In this document: positions 1 to 7,738 of the stretch, in pieces
How positions within the stretch are numbered: the first letter of the stretch is position 1
How the letters are laid out: every line of letters starts with the position of its first letter
Assembly (NCBI GenBank): GCA_934438135.1
Contig: CAKSBP010000054.1
Coordinates: 1 to 17,634 of the forward strand
Reading direction: 5' to 3'
From: an uncultured Clostridium sp.
Lineage (GTDB): Bacteria > Bacillota > Clostridia > Lachnospirales > Lachnospiraceae
DNA: 17,634 nucleotides
Position numbers and translations under genes: made by a program
Notes under the pieces: generated by a model
What the model saw: only the letters and a program-made list of their open reading frames with translations
The model's database searches: none
What the model was told of the DNA's origin: nothing

Positions 1-48
1 TGAGAATAATATTTACTTTTCAATGTGCAATGCCAGTGTTTTGCAGGC

Positions 49-76
49 ATGATCACTCAAGATTCCGAGAGATCAT
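49..76. repeat. Inverted repeat overlapping the putative leftward -10
   Basis: ATGATCACTC (49-58) and GAGAGATCAT (67-76) are complementary at 9 of 10 positions (a single A-A mismatch), around an 8-nt centre. It covers the last two bases of the -10 and the predicted start site, where a repressor operator would sit; it could also fold as a hairpin in the transcript. No T-run follows it on the minus strand, so it is not a terminator in that direction. The rest of 1-217 shows no coding sequence. Confidence 0.4.
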
Positions 77-104
77 TATATCTTATTAGGTCGAGCTGTT
101 ACAA
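75..104 (-). promoter_or_regulatory. Putative vegetative promoter reading left, out of the window
   Basis: Minus-strand TTGTAA (104-99, four of six matches to TTGACA), an 18-nt spacer, then a perfect TATAAT (80-75). Transcription would start near 68 and run off the left edge, so the gene it serves is not visible. In AT-rich DNA such matches arise by chance; the fit to the end of the preceding operon raises the likelihood. Confidence 0.4.
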
Positions 105-155
105 CTATGTTATATCACAACACTCTTGTCTTTCTTGGGTAAATTTCATAGGTAT

Positions 156-196
156 AAAAACAAGTTTTCTATGATAATTTATTTTTCCATAGAAGA
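156..196 (-). terminator. Weak candidate terminator after the ABC ATPase
   Basis: On the minus strand TTCTATG (194-188) pairs with CATAGAA (173-167) around a 14-nt AT-rich loop, followed by TTGTTTTT (163-156). Its place, 22 bp past the ATPase stop and before a promoter-like element, fits an operon end. The stem is short and AT-rich, so termination may be leaky or this may not be a real terminator. Confidence 0.3.
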
Positions 197-217
197 TCTA
201 CGAATTTTCCATTTATT

Positions 218-973
218 TTACCAGTGATGTTCCTTTAAAAATCTGAATACTTGTTCTTCTCGTTCTTGTTCATTTTCCTTTTTGTACCTTTCTAACTCCA
301 ATACACCATCTATTTTACCATCCGCTAAAAAGAGCAATCGATTTCCTCTGACACATGCTTTTATGTCATGCGTTACCATAATGATAGACTGTCCTTCTTC
401 ATTTAGTGCGGTCATTGTATCTAAAACCTGTTGTCCAGAAGCAGAATTCAATGCTCCTGTCGGTTCATCTGCAAAAATGACTTGAGGACTATTAACTAAC
501 GCTCTTGCTATTGCAATACGTTGCTGCTGTCCACCCGATAATTCACTTGGAAATTTGTGTGCATGTGCATCGAGCCCAAACTGCTCTAGCAGTTTTAATG
601 CCTTTGCATTCACTTCTTCCTTCTCCATAGATTGATAAGATGGATAGGTGATATTTTCCATTACAGTTAAATCAGACAGAAGGTTAAAACTCTGAAAGAT
701 AAATGAGATATCTCTATTTCGTATCTTACACGATTCTTTCTCACTTATCCTAGTGATATCTTGCCCCAGAAATTCTACCTTACCCGATGTAGGAGCATCC
801 ATTGTACTAACCGAATACAAAAAAGTTGATTTTCCAGAACCACTGCTTCCCATGATGATAGTAAAATCACCTTTATATATTTCAATACTTACTCCTGTCA
901 ATATTTTATGTTCATTTTTACCGCTATAATAGCTTTTACACAAATCGGTTGTTTTCAAGATTATATCTTTCAT
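218..973 (-). CDS. ABC transporter ATPase, MacB/LolD/SalX family
   Basis: ATP-hydrolysing subunit partnering the FtsX-type permease just upstream; 251 residues, the usual length for the family. Walker A GSSGSGKST (42-50), Q-loop Gln94 in FIFQSFNLL, signature LSGGQ (145-149), Walker B VIFADEP (165-171) and H-loop His202 are all present, so it should be active. The D-loop reads ALNSASG, with Asn where many family members have Asp. The C-terminus (about 228-251) is a short, highly charged extension. Its ribosome binding site GGAGGAG overlaps the last codons of the permease, indicating coupled synthesis of the two subunits. A role in exporting the NRPS product or in self-immunity is inferred from the operon. 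Confidence 0.95.
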   Translation of the reverse strand: MKDIILKTTDLCKSYYSGKNEHKILTGVSIEIYKGDFTIIMGSSGSGKSTFLYSVSTMDAPTSGKVEFLGQDITRISEKESCKIRNRDISFIFQSFNLLSDLTVMENITYPSYQSMEKEEVNAKALKLLEQFGLDAHAHKFPSELSGGQQQRIAIARALVNSPQVIFADEPTGALNSASGQQVLDTMTALNEEGQSIIMVTHDIKACVRGNRLLFLADGKIDGVLELERYKKENEQEREEQVFRFLKEHHW

Positions 974-975
974 GC

Positions 976-3243
976 TTACTCCTCCATCAATTCTACAGGT
1001 TTAATCTTCCTTATTCTACTACACATAATTAATACAGTCGCCATAAGCAATAACATAAAACCTACCAATAAACTTACTAAAATTATACTTGAATCCGTAA
1101 ATGCATTTAATAACACTACGGTAAGCAGCTTATCTGAGAAAGCAATATGAATTGCTAGTGCAAGTATCATTCCTATCATTCCAAGTATCATATAATGAAA
1201 TAAATTTTGACGTATGATATAAGCATTCGGGAACCCCATAGCCTTCATAACACCAAACTGTCTTCTCTTATTACCATTCTCAATCAGTAAGAGAATTGCG
1301 ACAATCATTACGGATAGGAATATAAATACAAATATCAGAATACAGGATATATTCTGCAGAATTAGCTTCACAGAACCTAATGCATTATTCATTGCAAACC
1401 ATTCGGAATCTACTGTAATATTACTCCACTTCTCATCAACCTGATCCTTGAATCCATCAAAATCCTTTTTGTTCTTAAGCATGATAAATGCCATTGAACT
1501 TACATAATCATCCTTTAGTTGTTCCATTCCTTCTACTGTAATCATAATTCCATAATTACTTAACATAGAATCGTATGTACCACATATTTTGTATTCTTTG
1601 ACATTCTCTTCAACAGATAGTTTTAACTTATCCCCTACCTTATATTTCAAAATACGCATTAGATTATTGGTCAGTACAACTTCATTTTCTTTAGGGAATT
1701 TGCCGTCCACTAATATTTTAGTTGACTTTGCAGATGGATTGCTGAAGACATCAAAGGAAATCTGGCAATCTTCTACTTTCTTTCCATCCACTTTGACAGG
1801 TATAGAATAACCTAAATCCCCATATGTATAATGAGCAATCTTTTTCTGTTCGTCTAACCAGTCCACAACGTCAGAATCGATATTCCCAAATAGATAGCAG
1901 TTATTTTTTGGTACCGCAAACCAAAGGTTCGGATTTTCTGTCATAATGGAAGAAGAGTATGCTATTTTTGCGAACAACATGGAAAGCAATAAGCATATAG
2001 CAAATACAAGAGTTACCATCACAGATTTACCCTTATACTTTAAAATGTCATTGATTGCAACTTGATAGGATGCAGAAGCATTTTTTATCACGGATTCTGA
2101 CAATCTTTTTTTGGAGCTTGTATTAGCAATGGCAAAGGCTTCAACAGGAGTTATTTTATGTATTGGTCTTAATGACCAGCACAGGTTTGCCACTAAAAGC
2201 AGGTTCATGAACACGGTAACAATCACGCAACATAGTATAGATGCATTCGTCAATTCAAAACCATTCATATATTCCGTACAAATGTCACACATATAACGCA
2301 CTATAGGAACAGCTGCAATAGTTCCTAAGACTGTCATGATTAATCCATCGATGACATATCCAATCATATAGAAACTAACAATTGTTTTTGACTTATATCC
2401 CAGGCATTTGTAGATACCAATTTCCTTAAACTGTCGCATTATATTATTGTTCACAATAAATTTGATGACGAATAACGCAATAATGAAAACAATAATAGCA
2501 GCCAAGGTACCGACAACACCTAACAGATCCGAAACTTCTGTAAACTTATTTTGCAATGTTTTTCTTGAATAATAGGTCATACAGTAATCATTATCCGAGA
2601 GCATATCATCAATTGCCTCTTTGTCATCATCATATAGATCTAATGCCAAAAGGGCTCCATCCATCTCATCGAATTTGGATACATCCTTATCGGATACTAG
2701 AATTGGTGTCACACATAAACTTGCCGTTGCTATCAAGCTTGAAGTATAAATTCCAGATACCTTTAATTCAATTGGTTTATCATATCCAAGCTTAATTTTA
2801 TCCCCTACTGCTATATGGTTTGGCTTGGCAATCGTCTTGGCAATCCATACTTCACCGCTTTTTGGTGCATTTTCTTGATTCCCATCTTCTAGGATAAAAT
2901 AATCATTTTTTTCTGATTCTTTCTGAAAAAGCATCAGCTGATAAAACTGTTTGATATCCTTTTTGCCTTTATAGATTGGGACTGAAACCACTTTACCTTC
3001 CATTTCGGTAACATTCTTTACATTTTTTAAATCATCCTTATCAAGAATAACATCTTTATCCTTTGTCCCCATTCCAATTGCAAATACATCTGGTGTATTT
3101 TCTTCATTAATACATGTTGAAGAAAACAATTTTAGTTCTAATGTAAAATCTACTGCCAACGTCACAATCATAGATATTGCAAATAAAATGATTCCCAATA
3201 TAATGAATTGGCCTTTCTTATGTATTACTTTCTTTAACCACAT
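976..3243 (-). CDS. ABC transporter permease, duplicated FtsX type
   Basis: Membrane subunit of an ABC transporter, 755 residues. Hydrophobic segments at about 11-32, 243-263, 289-314, 335-357, 408-428, 629-653, 682-702 and 716-740 give two repeats of one helix, a large extracytoplasmic domain (about 33-242 and 429-628), then three helices. Each repeat ends in the FtsX-type coupling motif (RPIHKITPVEAF near 359; RIRKIKPVELM near 743). This is the tandem FtsX/SalY-like layout, not the BceB pattern with a single large loop. An AGGGAG ribosome binding site (3252-3257) lies 8 nt before the ATG; the gene is 23 bp after NRPS-3 and 2 bp before the ATPase. Its position at the end of the NRPS operon suggests export of the peptide, or protection of the producer from it; this rests on context, not on a substrate signature. 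Confidence 0.92.
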   Translation of the reverse strand: MWLKKVIHKKGQFIILGIILFAISMIVTLAVDFTLELKLFSSTCINEENTPDVFAIGMGTKDKDVILDKDDLKNVKNVTEMEGKVVSVPIYKGKKDIKQFYQLMLFQKESEKNDYFILEDGNQENAPKSGEVWIAKTIAKPNHIAVGDKIKLGYDKPIELKVSGIYTSSLIATASLCVTPILVSDKDVSKFDEMDGALLALDLYDDDKEAIDDMLSDNDYCMTYYSRKTLQNKFTEVSDLLGVVGTLAAIIVFIIALFVIKFIVNNNIMRQFKEIGIYKCLGYKSKTIVSFYMIGYVIDGLIMTVLGTIAAVPIVRYMCDICTEYMNGFELTNASILCCVIVTVFMNLLLVANLCWSLRPIHKITPVEAFAIANTSSKKRLSESVIKNASASYQVAINDILKYKGKSVMVTLVFAICLLLSMLFAKIAYSSSIMTENPNLWFAVPKNNCYLFGNIDSDVVDWLDEQKKIAHYTYGDLGYSIPVKVDGKKVEDCQISFDVFSNPSAKSTKILVDGKFPKENEVVLTNNLMRILKYKVGDKLKLSVEENVKEYKICGTYDSMLSNYGIMITVEGMEQLKDDYVSSMAFIMLKNKKDFDGFKDQVDEKWSNITVDSEWFAMNNALGSVKLILQNISCILIFVFIFLSVMIVAILLLIENGNKRRQFGVMKAMGFPNAYIIRQNLFHYMILGMIGMILALAIHIAFSDKLLTVVLLNAFTDSSIILVSLLVGFMLLLMATVLIMCSRIRKIKPVELMEE
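979..985 (-). promoter_or_regulatory. Ribosome binding site of the ABC ATPase, inside the permease 3' end
   Basis: GGAGGAG is formed by the final Glu-Glu codons and first stop-codon base of the permease and sits 5 nt before the ATPase ATG (971-973). This supports both the start choice and translational coupling. Confidence 0.75.
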
Positions 3244-3266
3244 TTACTTGACTCCCTTCAGATTTC

Positions 3267-6200
3267 TTATCTTACTCTCCTTACTAATTCACTTACTGTC
3301 TTTTGCAGATATCCTTCTAGTTCTTTTTCTTGTCCCACAGGACACATACAAACAACAGATAAATTATTTCGTCTTATGCTTATGGTAACTATTCGCTTCG
3401 CATAGTCAGGAAGGGTCGTATCCTGTTCCTCATTCTCATCTTCAAATTGATACATAAGTAAATTATTATACAAAATCGGGTACTCCATTAATAAAGCTTC
3501 CCGTTCAAACGATGCAAACGAATTCAAAATAGAAACCATATTTAAATTATTTTTTCTCACATATTCTATTCTACCAGAAATCTGCTCTTCTTGGAAATTA
3601 TTTTTTTCCGTCTCGTAAATAATAGGAATCATATCTAAAAATTCGCCTATATACTCGGTTGAGTGATTACTGTATCGTCCAGATTGTACAACATAAACTG
3701 GCACTTTCATGTTACCAAAAAGGAACTTTATAATGTCGTTAAATAATGTCTTATTTAACAGCACCTTTATCTCATTTAACTTCTCCATTTCTGCATTCGT
3801 AAAACCATATTGAAAGCTCATTGCCGTAAAACATTTATCCCTCATGTAATCGGCAAATTCTTTTACGGTATCCCGAAATCTATTTATTGTGAATTCTTTT
3901 TCAATTGTCTCCATCTGGAGCACAGAAGTGTTATCCATCTGTTTCATATAGTCAGAATATCTATGTACCGCTTCCTTTTTATCAGGATGATCTAAATATT
4001 CTTTCATGACACTATATAGTACCTCATTGCTAAATCCATCAAAAACCAAGTGGCTACATGGAAGAATAAACAGATATTCTCTTTCCGTTTCTTTCAGCAA
4101 TACTGCTGCATGGTTCACGGAATCGCCTTGATATGCCTCCTCTTTGTCAAAAAACTCACTAATCTTCTCTATTTCCCTTATTAGTACTTTCTTCTGCTCT
4201 GTCGCCATATCTTGAATATCCGCATAAGGAAGCTTCCATTCCGTTCCAACTTCATACTCCATCATCTCGCTGTTTTCTTCCTGAAGTTTAATGGTACTTC
4301 TAAGGATTACTTGATCCGTTAATGTCTTTCTCCACGCATTTTCAATTTCTGAAACAGTATATGTTCCTTTTATTTTTATAAAGCCACATGAAGATCGTAT
4401 ACCTAGCTTATAGAGTAATTGCTGACTTAAAAACAGTTCACTGCCTGTAACCATGTTATCACTGATTACTGAATTCCTGTAATCATTTACCTGGCTCATG
4501 ATTTCACTTAAAACAGAATCAAGATTATAGGTATGTTTCGGTTTTAATATTTCATCTCGACTCTTATGCTCACTATTTTCTAAACCCTGTAATTCTAAGT
4601 TACTATCATCCTGCCCCCTCTTACGAATCAGCTGTGCTAACTCTCTAACTGTATTATGCTTAAAAATATCTGCTATGGAAACTTTTGCTTCTAGTTTATT
4701 TTCTATCATAACCATTAGCTTCATTGCAAGTATAGATTCTCCACCCAGCTCAAAAAAGCTTGTTTCTACATCCACTTCTTCTAGTCCTAAAATTTCACAG
4801 AATATCTTTTCCACATTCGATTCGTATTCATTTGCAGGACGTTCTTTTACCTGATTTACAATAATGGAAACTTTTTGAAGTTCCTTCGTATCAACTTTTC
4901 CGCTTGTATTAATTGGCATCTGTTCTATCTGAACCAAATACGCAGGAATCATATAATCTGGCAGAAATTTTGCTAATTCACTTTTCAGCCAGATGCAATC
5001 CACCTCTTTATCGCTTGTAAAGAAGGAACAAATGTTCTTTCCTACTTCCTTATTTTCTTTCACGATAGTAGCTGCCATGTCGATGTTATCTATTGTCATT
5101 AGAACATTGCTAATTTCCTCTAATTCAATTCGAAAACCTCTAATTTTTACTTGCTGATCAATTCTTCCCATAAAATCTATGTTACCATCTGGAAGCCATC
5201 TTGCCAAATCTCCTGAACGATACATTTTTCCATCGCCAAATAGATTGTCTTGGAATTTCTCTTCGGTTAGCTGCTGACGATTTAGGTACTTCATGGCAAG
5301 CCCACACCCACTAATACATAATTCACCAGGCATGCCAACTGGACACAACTGATCTCCCTGCATTATGTAGACCTGATGATTCAGAACAGGCTTTCCAATT
5401 GGTATCCTTGCTACATGCTCAGATGGTTCCTTGTATTTATAAAATGTCGAGCATACAGTATCTTCTGTTGGTCCGTATGCATTCACATATTGAGCCCTGT
5501 CCTTAACCTTTGCAACTAGTAATTCATCTGTTGGAGAACCCGCTGTTATGATTAGCCGCATATTTGGTAGCTCTAACTGCTTACAATATAATGGTGGAAC
5601 CGTCATAATCGTAATCTGGTTCTTCCCCAAAAAGCTTTCACATAAATTCGGATCATCGATTTCCTCTTTCGTCAATATGTATAAACTTGCCCCAGTAAGG
5701 AATGCCATAGTAAATTCCCAGATAGACGCATCAAAAACGTAATTGGCGAATTGTGCAATCCTATCTTCTCTTCCAATCTCAAATTCACTTTGCAAGAAAT
5801 AGGCCAGATTCACTACACCTTTATGAGTAAGCAAAACCCCCTTCGGCTTTCCCGTTGTCCCTGAAGTATAGATGACATATGACAGACTTTCCTGCGTATT
5901 TGGATTGTTCTGTTTTTTTCCCTCTCGCTCATAGATATTCCCATCACACAGATCCACTTTCATTCCTTCATAATTGTCAATCGGATTCATTGTCAGCATC
6001 AATTTCGGTTTTGCATCTTCCAATATAACATGTATCCTTTCAAAAGGCTGGTGACTATCAAGCGGAAGATACACTCCACCTGCTTTCTGTATAGCTAAGA
6101 ACGCAATCACAGTCTCAGCCTTTCGTTCTGTAAATACCGCTACAAAATCACCTGGTAAAACTCCTTTTTCCCTTAGCACCATGGCAAGACAATCGGCTCT

Positions 6201-7712
6201 GCGATTTAACTCCTTATAAGTAAATGCCTCTGTTCCAGATACTACAGCTATCCTATCCCCATTTTCAAAAACTACCTTTTCAAACATCGTGTTTATTGTA
6301 CTTTCAGTATCGTATAATTGCATCTTTACATTGAACTGGGTTAATATCTGTTCCTTTTCCTCTGGCGCCACTAATACCATATCCTGTATCACTTGGTTCA
6401 CATCAAATTCAATATTTTTCGCGATACGATCAATTCGTCTTCCGATAGACTCCAACTCTTGTTCCGAGTAAATATTCGGATTATATAAAATATTAAAGTT
6501 CAAAGTATCTGTCAAATCTACACTTAAAGATAATCCGTAATTTGTTTCTTCTCTGTAGGAATGCACACGAATACTACAGTATTCTGTATCTTCAAAGGCA
6601 TCCGTTGCACCATAAAAGTTCTCAAATGTAAAGATAGAACCAATTAAATTATTTTTTAATTCCACACATGACTGTACTTCCGACAAAGCGCAATAGTCAT
6701 ATTTCGCCCCTGCATGGTAGTCTTCCGATATCTGCTTCAATACGGTATAAAACGTACTTTCTTTATTAATTGTAATCCTTTCTGGAACAATATTGATATA
6801 GATACCCACCGCTTGTTCAATTCCCTTGATATCCGCATTCCTTCCAGAGACAATTTTGCCAAAGACTATGTCATCCAGCCGGCAGTACTTCATTAGAACA
6901 ATACCCCAAATCATCTCTGCAATATTGCTAATGGTTACTTTACATTCTTTCGCTATATTCACCAGCTTGAAGGTTAAGTCCTGGTTCAAACTGATATTAT
7001 GTACTCTCATAGTTTCTTTATGAGATTTTGCTATGCACATTGGTGGTATGGAAGCGGTCGTCTGATATCCTTCTAGATACTGTTTCCAATATGTCAAAGC
7101 AGCTTCTTTGTCCTGCTTTTCCTGCCACTTAACGTACTCAGAAAATGGTGCTATCCTGCTTTTCTGGATATTTACCTGATGCATTAGTTTTAATGCAGAA
7201 TCTCCCTCACACAATTTACAGTAAAACTCAATAAATTCTTTCATGACTATACTCGTACACCAGCCATCAATGATAATATGATGTGCGTTCCAGATCATAT
7301 AACATTCATTATCTGCTATATGTATTATAGTTAAGCGAACCAAACTGTCTTTTGATAATTGAAATCCTCTTTCTAGATCTTCTTTCGCGATCCGATCCAC
7401 TTCATTCAATATCTGTTCTTGTTTAACCCCAACACAGCTGACCTCATTCATTTCAATTACTTGCTCTTTCAGTATGACTTGAAGAGGCTTTTCTTCCTTT
7501 TTTGACATGATGATTCTAGTACGTAACACATCATATTTCGCTGATAACAGCTTTAGGCATGTCTTCATATACTCAGAATTTATACATCCTATCATATGAA
7601 ACACATTCTGAATGAAATACTGTTGTGAATTTGTATTGAGCTGGGTTTCATAATAAATTCCTTGTTGCATTGCAGTCAATGGATATACAGATTCTATCTT
7701 TACTTTTCCCAT
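3267..7712 (-). CDS. NRPS-3: C-A(Phe-like)-T-terminal C-like release module
   Basis: Last synthetase of the line, 1481 residues from the preferred start. The start is ATG at 7710-7712, because AGGAAG lies 9 nt upstream and the protein then begins at the docking/C1 region (VYPLTAMQQGIYYE); an in-frame ATG at 7731-7733 adds 7 residues but has no ribosome binding site. Condensation domain 3-455 (HHIIIDGWC at 144) closely resembles TycB/GrsB first condensation domains, which take a D-residue from an upstream epimerase. Adenylation domain 471-950: pocket D661 A662 W665 T704 I722 A724 A745 V753 C754 K939, one conservative change from the GrsA phenylalanine code, so Phe or a similar aromatic. Carrier Ser993 in GGES. 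A hydrophilic linker (about 1034-1090) leads to a condensation-like domain, 1091-1481, with SHLVFDG. There is no thioesterase or reductase domain. Confidence 0.96.
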   Translation of the reverse strand: MGKVKIESVYPLTAMQQGIYYETQLNTNSQQYFIQNVFHMIGCINSEYMKTCLKLLSAKYDVLRTRIIMSKKEEKPLQVILKEQVIEMNEVSCVGVKQEQILNEVDRIAKEDLERGFQLSKDSLVRLTIIHIADNECYMIWNAHHIIIDGWCTSIVMKEFIEFYCKLCEGDSALKLMHQVNIQKSRIAPFSEYVKWQEKQDKEAALTYWKQYLEGYQTTASIPPMCIAKSHKETMRVHNISLNQDLTFKLVNIAKECKVTISNIAEMIWGIVLMKYCRLDDIVFGKIVSGRNADIKGIEQAVGIYINIVPERITINKESTFYTVLKQISEDYHAGAKYDYCALSEVQSCVELKNNLIGSIFTFENFYGATDAFEDTEYCSIRVHSYREETNYGLSLSVDLTDTLNFNILYNPNIYSEQELESIGRRIDRIAKNIEFDVNQVIQDMVLVAPEEKEQILTQFNVKMQLYDTESTINTMFEKVVFENGDRIAVVSGTEAFTYKELNRRADCLAMVLREKGVLPGDFVAVFTERKAETVIAFLAIQKAGGVYLPLDSHQPFERIHVILEDAKPKLMLTMNPIDNYEGMKVDLCDGNIYEREGKKQNNPNTQESLSYVIYTSGTTGKPKGVLLTHKGVVNLAYFLQSEFEIGREDRIAQFANYVFDASIWEFTMAFLTGASLYILTKEEIDDPNLCESFLGKNQITIMTVPPLYCKQLELPNMRLIITAGSPTDELLVAKVKDRAQYVNAYGPTEDTVCSTFYKYKEPSEHVARIPIGKPVLNHQVYIMQGDQLCPVGMPGELCISGCGLAMKYLNRQQLTEEKFQDNLFGDGKMYRSGDLARWLPDGNIDFMGRIDQQVKIRGFRIELEEISNVLMTIDNIDMAATIVKENKEVGKNICSFFTSDKEVDCIWLKSELAKFLPDYMIPAYLVQIEQMPINTSGKVDTKELQKVSIIVNQVKERPANEYESNVEKIFCEILGLEEVDVETSFFELGGESILAMKLMVMIENKLEAKVSIADIFKHNTVRELAQLIRKRGQDDSNLELQGLENSEHKSRDEILKPKHTYNLDSVLSEIMSQVNDYRNSVISDNMVTGSELFLSQQLLYKLGIRSSCGFIKIKGTYTVSEIENAWRKTLTDQVILRSTIKLQEENSEMMEYEVGTEWKLPYADIQDMATEQKKVLIREIEKISEFFDKEEAYQGDSVNHAAVLLKETEREYLFILPCSHLVFDGFSNEVLYSVMKEYLDHPDKKEAVHRYSDYMKQMDNTSVLQMETIEKEFTINRFRDTVKEFADYMRDKCFTAMSFQYGFTNAEMEKLNEIKVLLNKTLFNDIIKFLFGNMKVPVYVVQSGRYSNHSTEYIGEFLDMIPIIYETEKNNFQEEQISGRIEYVRKNNLNMVSILNSFASFEREALLMEYPILYNNLLMYQFEDENEEQDTTLPDYAKRIVTISIRRNNLSVVCMCPVGQEKELEGYLQKTVSELVRRVR
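3270..4442 (-). other. Terminal condensation-like domain of NRPS-3
   Basis: About 390 residues follow the last carrier. Condensation-fold landmarks appear in order: FLSQQLLYKLG (C1-like), a weak C2 (ILRSTI), SHLVFDG at 4035-4055 (C3, first His replaced by Ser, the second His, Asp and Gly kept), and YIGEFLDMIPI (C5-like). The retained second histidine is the residue normally held to be catalytic. A SHxxxDG-type motif at the end of an assembly line recalls fungal macrocyclising terminal condensation domains, so release by cyclisation or by an external nucleophile is inferred; an inactive remnant remains possible. Confidence 0.75.
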
Positions 7713-7721
7713 AAACACTAA

Positions 7722-7727
7722 CTTCCT
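7722..7727 (-). promoter_or_regulatory. Ribosome binding site deciding the NRPS-3 start
   Basis: AGGAAG on the minus strand, with TTAGTGTTT (9 nt) before the ATG at 7710-7712. It lies in the 26-bp gap after the NRPS-2 stop codon. The earlier in-frame ATG at 7731-7733 is preceded only by AT-rich sequence with no Shine-Dalgarno match, so the downstream ATG is preferred. Confidence 0.7.
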
Positions 7728-7738
7728 ATCCATGTATT

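Noticed and set aside
1..217. CRISPR, tRNA or other RNA gene in the non-coding end
   Set aside because: No repeated units, no cloverleaf-like arms and no recognisable conserved RNA core; only short hairpins and a promoter-like match.
976..3243. BceB-type (bacitracin resistance) permease
   Set aside because: Predicted topology is two 4-helix FtsX repeats with two large external domains, not ten helices with one large loop late in the protein.
3267..4442. Thioesterase or reductase at the end of NRPS-3
   Set aside because: There is no GxSxG serine-hydrolase motif and no Rossmann nucleotide-binding motif; the segment instead carries condensation-fold landmarks.
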